A stretch of DNA of 64,000 nt from Flavobacterium laiguense (GTDB lineage: Bacteria > Bacteroidota > Bacteroidia > Flavobacteriales > Flavobacteriaceae). Both the position numbers and the translations under genes were made by a program. Position 1 is the first letter of the stretch; every line of letters begins with the position of its first letter. The stretch lies in NCBI RefSeq assembly GCF_003097655.1, contig NZ_QCZH01000005.1, positions 124,001-188,000 of the forward strand, in the 5' to 3' direction. This document shows positions 9,901 to 18,645 of this stretch, piece by piece. A model generated the notes under the pieces. It was not told the DNA's origin, did no database searches, and worked only from the letters and a program-made list of their open reading frames with translations.

Positions 9901-10301
9901 ATTTAATAATCGATGGAGTGCTTATTGCTCAAGTTTATAATATGAATAAGATTGAAGGTGTTGCATTTCCTACACCTTCTGATGCTACTTTTCAATTTGG
10001 ATTTGGCGAAATTGAAAATGATAAGGTTTTAATTCCACATATTCATAAAAGAGTGAAAAGAGAAATTGAAACAACTTCGGAATTTTTGTACGTTATATCT
10101 GGTGAAATGATAGTTGATGTATTAGGTGAGGATGAAAAATTCATAGAGCGAGTTGTATTAACCGATAATATGGGGCTTTTGCAATTCATCGGCGGGCACA
10201 GGATTGAATTAAAATCTAAAACTAAATATTTCGAAATTAAGCAAGGACCATATTACGGAAGAGACTTTGATAAATACAATGTAAAATTTGATAATATCTA
10301 A
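9891..10301 (+). CDS. Cupin-domain protein, function unknown
   Basis: A 136-residue single cupin with the pattern [20 protein letters not shown] and a later [10 protein letters not shown]. The His pair and Glu are placed as metal ligands in small cupins. It overlaps the end of gmd by 10 bases and is followed 4 bases later by the perosamine-synthase-like gene, so it is co-translated with deoxy-sugar genes. It could be a ketosugar isomerase, an epimerase-like enzyme or a catalytically silent helper; similar small cupins are common beside glycan genes. An alternative start is the ATG at 9942, but residues 1-17 look like the usual leading strand of this cupin type. Confidence 0.65.
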   Translation: MCVDLIIDGVLIAQVYNMNKIEGVAFPTPSDATFQFGFGEIENDKVLIPHIHKRVKREIETTSEFLYVISGEMIVDVLGEDEKFIERVVLTDNMGLLQFIGGHRIELKSKTKYFEIKQGPYYGRDFDKYNVKFDNI

Positions 10302-10305
10302 TAAA

Positions 10306-11433
10306 ATGAGTAAAAATAATTTTATTCCTGTTAACACGCCTTTATTGGATGGAAACGAATTGAAATACGTTACTGAGTGTATAACTACTGGATGGATTTC
10401 TTCGGAAGGACCATTTGTAGATAAATTTGAGTCAGCACTTGCACAATATACAGATAGGAGACATGGGATAGCAGTAGCTAACGGAACCGCAGCTCTAGAT
10501 ATTGCTTTTTCGGCAATTGGTTTAAAAAAAGGGGACGAGGTTATTTTACCTTCACATACAATTATTTCCTGTATTTTGCAGATTATTAGAATTGGTGCCA
10601 TTCCTATATTGGTAGATTCTGAGTTGAAGACGTGGAATATGGATGTTGATGAAATTGAATCAAAAATCACAAGTAAGACTAAAGCTATTTTAGCCGTTCA
10701 TTTGTATGGGCTTCCTTGTAGGATTGATAAAATTATTGAAATTGCCGATAAACATAATTTGTATGTCATTGAAGATGCTGCACAGATGATAGGACAAACT
10801 TTTAATGGTAAACCATGTGGGAGTTTCGGACATATTAGTACCACAAGTTTTTATCCAAACAAGCAGGTAACCACTGGTGAAGGGGGAATGTGTTTAACCA
10901 ATGACGATGATTTAGCCAATAAATGTAGGAGCTTTAGAAATTTGTGTTTTCAGACCGAATCTCGTTTTGTACATAAGGAATTGGGATGGAATTATAGAAT
11001 GACCAACATTCAAGCTGCTTTGGGATTGGCACAAGTTGAAAAACTAGATGAACATGTTGTATTAAAAAGAAAAATAGGGAATAAATATTCAGAATTGCTT
11101 AAAGATATTAGCGGTTTTAATCTTCCTTTGATGGAAACGGAATATGCCAAAAACATCTATTGGGTTTATGGAATTTTTCTTAATGAAAATTCTAAATATA
11201 ACGCAAAAGAAGCCATGTTGTTGTTGCAAGAAGCTGGTATAGCTACAAGACCATTTTATTATCCAATGCATTTACAGCCGGTATTTCAAGAAGATAAGTT
11301 GTTTGAAGGTCAAGAATATCCTAATGCTGAAATACTTTATAATAGAGCTTTTTATATACCTAGTGGAGTTGGCTTTACCGAAAATGATGTTGAAGCAGTT
11401 TCTAAAGTATTGATTGACCTTTTTAAAGTATGA
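10306..11433 (+). CDS. GDP-perosamine synthase-like PLP aminotransferase (DegT/DnrJ/EryC1/StrS)
   Basis: A sugar aminotransferase expected to convert GDP-4-keto-6-deoxymannose from Gmd into GDP-perosamine. It is 375 residues from ATG 10306; an in-frame ATG at 10288 would overlap the cupin and add six residues. Family landmarks: NGTAALDIAF near 59-68, the PLP-contacting Asp in VIEDAAQ near 157, and the Schiff-base lysine in YPNKQVTTGEGGM at about 186. Lysine rather than histidine at that site argues against a ColD-type dehydratase. The substrate is inferred from its neighbours; other 4-amino sugars are possible. Confidence 0.82.
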   Translation: MSKNNFIPVNTPLLDGNELKYVTECITTGWISSEGPFVDKFESALAQYTDRRHGIAVANGTAALDIAFSAIGLKKGDEVILPSHTIISCILQIIRIGAIPILVDSELKTWNMDVDEIESKITSKTKAILAVHLYGLPCRIDKIIEIADKHNLYVIEDAAQMIGQTFNGKPCGSFGHISTTSFYPNKQVTTGEGGMCLTNDDDLANKCRSFRNLCFQTESRFVHKELGWNYRMTNIQAALGLAQVEKLDEHVVLKRKIGNKYSELLKDISGFNLPLMETEYAKNIYWVYGIFLNENSKYNAKEAMLLLQEAGIATRPFYYPMHLQPVFQEDKLFEGQEYPNAEILYNRAFYIPSGVGFTENDVEAVSKVLIDLFKV

Positions 11434-12665
11434 TTTCTAGAGACATTATATATTATGGACTGATAAAAGGAATTACCGTTTTATATTGGCTCATCATTAT
11501 TAAACTTTCTTCGATTTATCTTGATCCGGAAAGTTTTGGAAATTTTTCGATTGCATTCAGTATTTCAACTTATATAGCGATCGTTTTATCAGGTTGGCAA
11601 TCATCAGCGGCCTTACGGTTTTATCATGAGGTAGATTCTAAATTAATTTATTATAACGTATTACTAAAAACGCTATTTAAACCCTTTTTATTATTTCTTT
11701 CTATAGGTGTATTAGCAAGTTTGTTATCTTATTTTTACATGTCGGATGATTTTTTTTGGATTGTTATAGCAATTATTCCCTTAAGTATTCTGTATGGACT
11801 ATTTTTGCTTATCGTTCCAATTGTTAGGATAAAACGGGATCTAAAATTTTATTTAAGATTGCTTCTTATTCAAAGCGTGACTTTAATAGGTACAGTCATT
11901 CCTTTGTTAAGAATTTTCGGTTGGGTCGGAGTAATACTAGCCTTTGTAGTTTCATATTTTGTAGTTTTGCTGTATTTTGTAATTATAAAAATAAATCAGT
12001 TTCATTCTATTTGGTATGTAAAAACGAATACTAAGTTGGTTTCTCAAATGATGTCATATGGTTGGCCTGTGGTATTAATTGGTGCTTTTTCACAATTGCT
12101 CTCAAGCATTGATCAAATTGTTCTCAAATACAATGGTTATAATAATGAGGTTGGGATATATGCAGCTAATTATAATATTGCGGAAAAAAGTGTATTTGCT
12201 TTTTTAGCAATATTTGTTTCTGCTTTTACACCGATACTCTATAAGAATATTAATTCCAAAAATTTTGATCTGTTATTACAAATACGCAAGGGGGTTTCAC
12301 AGTTTTTACTTTTTGCCCTGCCAATAGTAGTCCTGTTGGCAATTTTCTCAAGAACAATAAGTGCAGTTTTTTTAGATAAAAAGTATGTAGAAGGACATTG
12401 GATAATACCTATTATAGCCTTTTCAGGTATATTTGTAGGTATAGCAAGTTTTTATTCTGAGGTATTAACTGTAGCTAAGAAAACTAAGTTATTGGCAGCA
12501 TTATATGGGGTTGCAATGATGGTTAATATAGTATTAAATATTATTTTCATACCAAGATTCGGTATTCTGGCAGCTGTTAGTGCAACTTTTTCAGCATACT
12601 TTGTTTTACTCGTTTTGGTTTGTGTGTTTGCAAGTAGGAATAATAATGTAAATTTATCGACTTAA
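11430..12665 (+). CDS. wzx: Wzx-type oligosaccharide flippase
   Basis: A polytopic inner-membrane protein of 411 residues with about 12 hydrophobic helices spread evenly along its length. This is the pattern of the MOP/polysaccharide synthase family that flips undecaprenyl-linked repeat units to the periplasm. The N-terminal block GLIKGITVLYWLIIIKLSSI and the internal YAANYNIAEKSVFAFLAI resemble the family. It overlaps the aminotransferase by 4 bases (ATGA) and the polymerase by 1 base, so the three are translationally coupled. Wzx sequences vary strongly, so the assignment rests on topology plus context. Confidence 0.85.
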   Translation: MISRDIIYYGLIKGITVLYWLIIIKLSSIYLDPESFGNFSIAFSISTYIAIVLSGWQSSAALRFYHEVDSKLIYYNVLLKTLFKPFLLFLSIGVLASLLSYFYMSDDFFWIVIAIIPLSILYGLFLLIVPIVRIKRDLKFYLRLLLIQSVTLIGTVIPLLRIFGWVGVILAFVVSYFVVLLYFVIIKINQFHSIWYVKTNTKLVSQMMSYGWPVVLIGAFSQLLSSIDQIVLKYNGYNNEVGIYAANYNIAEKSVFAFLAIFVSAFTPILYKNINSKNFDLLLQIRKGVSQFLLFALPIVVLLAIFSRTISAVFLDKKYVEGHWIIPIIAFSGIFVGIASFYSEVLTVAKKTKLLAALYGVAMMVNIVLNIIFIPRFGILAAVSATFSAYFVLLVLVCVFASRNNNVNLST

Positions 12666-13897
12666 TGGGAGTTAGAATTAATTATATTGCTACAGTGCTA
12701 TTTTTTTTACAATTTTTTTTTGTCAGGATATTTATAGGTGGTTTGGGCGGTAGTTATGAGTCTTATACACAATTTAATTTAAGTTGGATTTGCTATTTAT
12801 GTGAACTATTAATTATTTTATTTTTTATACATTATGTATTACGGGTTAGATTAGTCCATGATCTAAAAAAATTGCTCAATTCTTTTTTGCTGTTACTTTT
12901 AATTGAGGTTTTTCAAATTCTTTTTATTTTACTTCTTTCAGATATTAATAATATAGGTATGTTGTTACTATATTATTTTCGTTTTATTTTAGTGTTATTT
13001 ACTAATGTGGTCTTTTTTTTGTATTTTTATGAAAGAAAAACCTTTATTAATATTTTTTTTAAATTCTCAGCAGTTAGCATTGTATTTAGTTTGTTTTTTT
13101 TATCAATGCATTTATTATTCGGTTCAAATATACAAATACACATTGCTGATGGGTTTCCGAGGGTTCAAGGCTTCTTCTCTGAACCATCAGGTTTTTCAGG
13201 AACATTGGCAGCTTTTATTGGGATTTGTATTTTAGAAAGGAGACGGGTTTGGTTCTTTTTGGCTCTTATTTGCGCCATAAACACTCAATCAGTTATCGTT
13301 TATATTACTATTCTCTTCAGTTTACTCTTTTTATTTTCATCTAAAATTTCTTTGAGAAAAATATCTATAATTTTAAGCTTGTTGATAATAAGTATAGGAA
13401 TAGGTCTTAAATCTTTTTCATCAATTGAATTTAGTGGTACTTTTCTCCGAATATCCGATTTAATAAAGAATTTGGGTGAAATTAAAGAAATGGATTCTTC
13501 AGTTTTAAAGAATCTTGATATGGATAGGGTTTATGGTTTAATGGTAACACTTGAGGATATCATTAAGGACAATTTGATGTTTTCTGGATATGGAGTTAAT
13601 GGGTCATCTTACATATTTGTTCAAAGATATGAAGACGTTATGGATTATGGTTTATTAGCCTTTTTTATATCTAGTTTTGGTGTGATTTTTGGAGTTTTAC
13701 TTGTTTTTTATATTGGTAAAAATCTACTCAGAGTATATAGAGAAGATAGAATTATAGGATTAATAGGTGTTTGTTTTTTTATAGCCGTTCTGGGAAATTC
13801 TGCAGAGGGTATATTAATGTATAGTGTTAGTTTATCTATTGCTTATTACGAAGCAGTTTTTAAAGGGTTTAGTAGGTTAAAATTAAAAATTAGTTAG
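12665..13897 (+). CDS. wzy: Wzy-type O-antigen polymerase
   Basis: A very hydrophobic 410-residue protein with about 10-12 predicted membrane helices and one larger hydrophilic loop near residues 255-305. This is the classic Wzy shape; a short GFPRVQGFFSEPSG stretch resembles the loop motif of the O-antigen ligase/polymerase group. It starts inside the stop of wzx (TAATG). The family is defined mainly by topology, and its position behind Wzx supports polymerase rather than ligase. Confidence 0.78.
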   Translation: MGVRINYIATVLFFLQFFFVRIFIGGLGGSYESYTQFNLSWICYLCELLIILFFIHYVLRVRLVHDLKKLLNSFLLLLLIEVFQILFILLLSDINNIGMLLLYYFRFILVLFTNVVFFLYFYERKTFINIFFKFSAVSIVFSLFFLSMHLLFGSNIQIHIADGFPRVQGFFSEPSGFSGTLAAFIGICILERRRVWFFLALICAINTQSVIVYITILFSLLFLFSSKISLRKISIILSLLIISIGIGLKSFSSIEFSGTFLRISDLIKNLGEIKEMDSSVLKNLDMDRVYGLMVTLEDIIKDNLMFSGYGVNGSSYIFVQRYEDVMDYGLLAFFISSFGVIFGVLLVFYIGKNLLRVYREDRIIGLIGVCFFIAVLGNSAEGILMYSVSLSIAYYEAVFKGFSRLKLKIS

Positions 13898-13899
13898 GT

Positions 13900-15108
13900 A
13901 TGTCAAAGAAAATTTTGTGGGTTGTTGGGTCTCTAGAGCAAATAGGAGGCGGAGAAAGGCTTTTACTTGAAGGCGTCAAATATTATGATTCTATTGGTGT
14001 ACAAACAAAAGTTGTAACATGGCGTTATAATGAAAAAGCACTATTCGGTAAAGGGTATCAATTAAAAGATGTAGTTGTCCTCGAAAATAATAAAGAAGTT
14101 AAAAGGAGTAATATATTAAAATTTGGTTTTGATAGATTTAAGAGTATTATAAAATTGTTGAGTATAGCGCGTAAATTTAATCCTGATTTATTACTTTGCC
14201 AGAGTGAATACGATGCGATTATTGTTGGGATTATTGCAAGAATACTTAATAAAAAATTCACTGTACTCATCTTCGGGCAAACATATCAATTTCCATACGA
14301 TAATATAAAGTACTCCATTCTGTTTAGAAAACATCTGACTGAAATTGTAAATTCATGTCAAGGGTACAAAGATTCAATTCCCCTAACTTCCCCTAAGCTT
14401 AGTGTTTCTAACGCATTAATTAATAATACTCTAGCTTATTTAAGATATTATTTTATTCGAAAAGCTTTTAAAACTTTTACTTTGTCAAAACAAGTTCAGT
14501 GGGAAGTTGAAAAAATATATAAAATTACTCCGGAAGTATTAAGAGCCGGTTTTAGCCGTAAAGAAATATCTTCTCGGAATCACCGTGAAGGTTTGAATGG
14601 TACATCAAATGAAACGATTAAGTTTTTAATGGTTAACAGATTGGTTAAAAAGAAGCGGGTAGATTTAGTTATTAATGCTTTTAAGGAACTAAATATAGAT
14701 TATCAATTAACTATTATTGGAGGAGGAGAAGAATTTGATTCACTAAATCAAATTATTGTTGATAATAATTTACAAGATAAAATCAATCTGACAGGTAGAA
14801 TAAGTGATGAAAAATTAAAGGAATATTTAGTTAATTCTGATGTCTTCATGAGTCTAGATGTGGGAGATTTTGACATTACTGTTGTTGAAGCTATGTCCTA
14901 TGGATTAGAAATTATTGTAAGTAGTGATTTTGTAATTGATGATGATTTTAAAAAGTATAAAGCTATTCGTCCTGTAAGCCCTAATGTTGTTGATGTTAAG
15001 GAAATAATTAAAGATACAATAGAAAATTTTGGAAAAGTAAAACCTAATACCAAAGAATTAGACAATCTTACTTGGGAATATTATTTTTCTAAAATATTAG
15101 AGTCGTAG
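13900..15108 (+). CDS. Glycosyltransferase, GT4-like
   Basis: A 402-residue GT-B enzyme. The N-terminus WVVGSLEQIGGGERLLLEG is the usual acceptor-side glycine motif of GT4. The C-terminal half holds LMVNRLVKKKRVDLVINAF near 245 and DVGDFDITVVEAMSYGLEII near 325-345, the nucleotide-sugar site. It begins 2 bases after the wzy stop, so it probably assembles the repeat unit exported by Wzx/Wzy. The donor cannot be told from sequence; GDP-perosamine and UDP-ManNAcA are the locally made candidates. Confidence 0.82.
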   Translation: MSKKILWVVGSLEQIGGGERLLLEGVKYYDSIGVQTKVVTWRYNEKALFGKGYQLKDVVVLENNKEVKRSNILKFGFDRFKSIIKLLSIARKFNPDLLLCQSEYDAIIVGIIARILNKKFTVLIFGQTYQFPYDNIKYSILFRKHLTEIVNSCQGYKDSIPLTSPKLSVSNALINNTLAYLRYYFIRKAFKTFTLSKQVQWEVEKIYKITPEVLRAGFSRKEISSRNHREGLNGTSNETIKFLMVNRLVKKKRVDLVINAFKELNIDYQLTIIGGGEEFDSLNQIIVDNNLQDKINLTGRISDEKLKEYLVNSDVFMSLDVGDFDITVVEAMSYGLEIIVSSDFVIDDDFKKYKAIRPVSPNVVDVKEIIKDTIENFGKVKPNTKELDNLTWEYYFSKILES

Positions 15109-15226
15109 ATTTAAGCTTTTTTTATATTATATTGGGACGTATAAAATTGTATTGGTTTAAAAATTGTATTTGAAGTAACTTGTTTATGGTTGTGTAATTA
15201 CTTAAAAGGAATGTTTTATATTAGGT

Positions 15227-16336
15227 ATGAGAGATAGTAATATTGATTTTTATAGAGGGCTTGCAGTTATTGGCGTTATAATTCTGCATGCTTGGATGAC
15301 TATTCCTGGTATTGGTATTGAATTTCCCAATTTACATATTGTTATGTCTCGATTCTCTGTCTCGATGCAGTTGTTTTTTGTAATAAGCGGGTACCTTATT
15401 TATTCTAGTTTTAATTATAATAGAAACATAAAAGGATTTGTAGGCAATTTTTATATAAAGAGAATGAGTAAAATCATTCCTTTATATCTTATATTTCTAG
15501 GACTAAACTTGGCGGTTTTTTTACTTTTAAATTACATGTACAAAGATTTTGATAATTATAGTATGTATAAATTGAAATTAGAGCACATAACTAAAAGCAA
15601 TTTTATTGCTCATTTATTTTTTTTACAGGGCTTTTCAGCTTATAGACTTCACTCTTTGCTTGACGGCTCATGGTCGATTGTTATTGAAGTATATTTTTAT
15701 TTACTATTTCCGTTTTTTGTATACAATTTTGTGAATACAAAGAAAAAAAGCATTTTGTACTTTTTGTTGTCTTTGGGCTTGCTTGCTTTGTTTCCCAAGA
15801 CAATTGGTCTTGTTTGGGATGATATTAATATAGGATCTTTTTATTATTATTATTTCACAAATCAATTTCCATGTTTTATTTTAGGAATTGTCTTGTTTCA
15901 TTATAAAGATTGTTTTTTTGACACAAAAGTTAAACTCCCTTTTTTGATATTGTCAGCCACGATTTTTATGGGAATGCTACACGGAAGTATAAAGCCGATT
16001 GACTACCATATTTTTTATTCAATAGGTATCATTTTTTTTATAATTAGTTCTTATGAGACTTTAAGTGGATTTAAAGAATACTCCATTTATAAGTATATTG
16101 CTAATATAGGAACTCAGTCTTATGCTATCTTTTTTTTACATCTAATTATTATGAATGTAAGTGTGTTTTTCTTAAACAGGAATTTAATTGGTGTAAATCC
16201 ATTAATAGTATTTGTAATTAATTTATTAGTTATTTTTTTAACTAGTTATATTCTTTCAAATTTTATTTTCAATAAGATTGATGTGTATTTCTGTAAATTG
16301 GGAAAAAAACTAGTCGTGAAAACAATTACCCCTTAA
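15227..16336 (+). CDS. Acyltransferase family 3 (OafA-like O-acetyltransferase)
   Basis: An integral membrane acyltransferase of 369 residues with about 10 helices. The N-terminal signature NIDFYRGLAVIGVIILHAW contains the family Arg and the catalytic-type His near residue 21; a second block FSVSMQLFFVISGYLI follows near 43-58. Such proteins acetylate sugar residues of O-antigens and capsules. It lacks the C-terminal SGNH domain of some OafA proteins. It sits 118 bases after the glycosyltransferase and ends the Wzx/Wzy module. Confidence 0.88.
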   Translation: MRDSNIDFYRGLAVIGVIILHAWMTIPGIGIEFPNLHIVMSRFSVSMQLFFVISGYLIYSSFNYNRNIKGFVGNFYIKRMSKIIPLYLIFLGLNLAVFLLLNYMYKDFDNYSMYKLKLEHITKSNFIAHLFFLQGFSAYRLHSLLDGSWSIVIEVYFYLLFPFFVYNFVNTKKKSILYFLLSLGLLALFPKTIGLVWDDINIGSFYYYYFTNQFPCFILGIVLFHYKDCFFDTKVKLPFLILSATIFMGMLHGSIKPIDYHIFYSIGIIFFIISSYETLSGFKEYSIYKYIANIGTQSYAIFFLHLIIMNVSVFFLNRNLIGVNPLIVFVINLLVIFLTSYILSNFIFNKIDVYFCKLGKKLVVKTITP

Positions 16337-16487
16337 ATATCTATAATATGAAGTAAATAATATTAAACCTAAAGAGCCGTAATACAATATTTTAAATGGA
16401 CTCCAACTTAAATTAAAAGGAGTCTAATACTAGATAAACTAAAACGAAAACATTTTTTGCAAAATTATAATAAAAAAATAAATTTAA

Positions 16488-18602
16488 TTGAAACAAATTA
16501 TACAATCCTTTAAAACAGGAGCCACAATATTAGAAGAAGTCCCTGCACCACAAGTAAAAAGAGGAGCAGTTTTAATACAAACCACACGTTCATTAGTGTC
16601 TTTAGGTACTGAACGGATGTTAGTAGAGTTTGGAAAATCAAATCTAATCTCTAAAGCCCGCCAACAGCCTGATAAAGTTAAACAAGTTTTAGATAAAATT
16701 AAAACGGAAGGCTTGGTACCAACTCTCGAAGCTGTTTTTAATAAGTTAGGAGAGCCACTTCCTCTGGGATATTGTAATGTAGGACGTGTTATTGCCGTAG
16801 GTGAAGGCGTAAGTGAATTTAAAGTTGGTGATCGTGTGGCGTCCAATGGACAGCATGCTGAATTTGTTTGTATTCCGAAAAATTTAGTGGCACACATTCC
16901 TGATGGCGTATCCGATGACGAAGCTGTTTTTACCGTTATAGGTTCTATAGGATTGCAAGGTATTCGTTTGTTAAATCCAACTTTAGGAGAGACAATAGTC
17001 GTTGTAGGTCTAGGATTAATTGGGTTGCTAACGGCTCAGTTATTAGTTGCCAATGGTTGCAGAGTAGTAGGTGTAGATATCGACGAGAGTAAGTTGGAAT
17101 TGTCAAAACAATGGGGTGTTATTCCTTTTAATCCAAAATCTGGAGATGTTGTTAAGTTTGTTGAAGGAATTACCGGAGGTATTGGCGCAGATGGTGTGCT
17201 AATTACAGCTTCGGCCAAAACAGATGAAATTGTTTCACAAGCCGCAAGGATGTCCCGTAAGAGAGGACGTATCGTATTGGTTGGTGTAATTGGATTGAAT
17301 CTAAGCAGAGCAGAATTTTATGAAAAAGAATTGTCTTTTCAGGTTTCCTGCTCTTATGGTCCTGGTCGCTACGACGAAGATTATGAAAACAGAGGAAATG
17401 ACTATCCTTTAGCATTTGTGCGTTGGACAGAAAAACGAAATTTTGAAGCCATACTACAAGCTATATCTTCAAAAAAGCTTGTGGTCAATAAAATGATTAC
17501 AGAAATTGTTCCGCTAGAATCGTATCAAACAATTTATGGAGAAATTGGTTCAAGCAAATCAATAGCATCAATATTGAGTTACAAGGAGCAGCATATAGAA
17601 AATCCTTCAAATACAATTCAATTAAAGGAAGCTAGTTTCAAGGAAGCTAAAGGTGTTATAGGTATTGTGGGAGCAGGGAATTTTACTAAAATGACCATGT
17701 TGCCTGCCTTAAAAGGAAGTGGAGCACACTATAAATATATTGCAAGCCAAGGAGGTGTCAGTGGTACAGCCATGGCACAGAAATATGGTTTTTCTCATTC
17801 TACCACAAATTACAAAGAAATTTTAGCAGATCAAGAGGTCGACTTGTTGTTGATAACTACCCGTCATAATCTACATGCGAGTATGTCTGTAGAATCATTA
17901 CGAGCAGGAAAACACGTTTTTGTAGAGAAACCATTAGCGCTAAATACTGATGAACTTGAATGTGTTATCGAGGCGCAACAGGCTTCAGGAAAAACGATTA
18001 CCGTAGGGTTTAATCGCCGTTTTTCACCTCATGCTGAAAAAATGAAAAGTTTACTTGGTTCGGCACCTATGAATGTAATTGCCACTATGAACGCGGGTTT
18101 TATTCCGGCTAATGTATGGATACACGATTTAAAAGTCGGTGGTGGTCGTATCGTTGGTGAGGCTTGTCATTTTATTGATTTAATTACTTTCTTGACAGGG
18201 AGTAAAGTAAAAGCCGTTTGCATGAACGCCATGGGAATTAATCCTGAAGAAAACACCGATAATGCTACCATATTATTACAATATGAAAATGGTTCTACTG
18301 GAGTAATCAATTATTTTTCAAATGGATCTAAAGCGTATGCCAAAGAACGTGTGGAAGTTTATTCGCAAGAACGAACTTTGGTAATGGATAATTTTAGAAA
18401 AACGGAAGGTTTTGGCTTCAAAGGCTTTTCTAAATTAAAAACAAGTTTAGATAAAGGACATAAAAATCAATTTCATTCCCTAATCAATAGAATTCAAAAT
18501 GGAGGAGCTCCATTAATTTCAATGGAGGATTTGATAAACACTTCCAAAGCCTCATTTGCAGCTATTGAAAGTTTAAAAACAGGAAGCTGGGTGAAGATTT
18601 AA
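16488..18602 (+). CDS. Bi-domain oxidoreductase: zinc-type alcohol dehydrogenase fused to Gfo/Idh/MocA dehydrogenase
   Basis: A 704-residue fusion. Residues 1-360 are a medium-chain dehydrogenase (GYCNVGRVIAVGEGVSEFKV near 95-115, NAD site VVVGLGLIGLLTAQLL near 170). Residues about 385-704 are a Gfo/Idh/MocA oxidoreductase (IGIVGAGNFTKMTMLPAL, then GKHVFVEKPLALN near 480-492, the EKP motif). This two-domain type occurs in O-antigen and exopolysaccharide loci, often beside a heparinase-like gene as here; its substrate is not established to my knowledge. The start is a TTG (MKQIIQ...), supported because family members begin in this way and no ATG is available without losing the first strands. 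Confidence 0.88.
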   Translation: MKQIIQSFKTGATILEEVPAPQVKRGAVLIQTTRSLVSLGTERMLVEFGKSNLISKARQQPDKVKQVLDKIKTEGLVPTLEAVFNKLGEPLPLGYCNVGRVIAVGEGVSEFKVGDRVASNGQHAEFVCIPKNLVAHIPDGVSDDEAVFTVIGSIGLQGIRLLNPTLGETIVVVGLGLIGLLTAQLLVANGCRVVGVDIDESKLELSKQWGVIPFNPKSGDVVKFVEGITGGIGADGVLITASAKTDEIVSQAARMSRKRGRIVLVGVIGLNLSRAEFYEKELSFQVSCSYGPGRYDEDYENRGNDYPLAFVRWTEKRNFEAILQAISSKKLVVNKMITEIVPLESYQTIYGEIGSSKSIASILSYKEQHIENPSNTIQLKEASFKEAKGVIGIVGAGNFTKMTMLPALKGSGAHYKYIASQGGVSGTAMAQKYGFSHSTTNYKEILADQEVDLLLITTRHNLHASMSVESLRAGKHVFVEKPLALNTDELECVIEAQQASGKTITVGFNRRFSPHAEKMKSLLGSAPMNVIATMNAGFIPANVWIHDLKVGGGRIVGEACHFIDLITFLTGSKVKAVCMNAMGINPEENTDNATILLQYENGSTGVINYFSNGSKAYAKERVEVYSQERTLVMDNFRKTEGFGFKGFSKLKTSLDKGHKNQFHSLINRIQNGGAPLISMEDLINTSKASFAAIESLKTGSWVKI

Positions 18603-18645
18603 AATTGGTACAAACCAATTTACTGCAAAAGAAAACAAAAGAATA

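Noticed and set aside
10209..10670. 153-codon minus-strand open frame
   Set aside because: Antisense to the perosamine-synthase-like gene and the cupin end; no motif, shadow of real coding sequence.
16484..16897. 137-codon minus-strand open frame
   Set aside because: Antisense to the start of the bi-domain oxidoreductase, with no recognisable domain.
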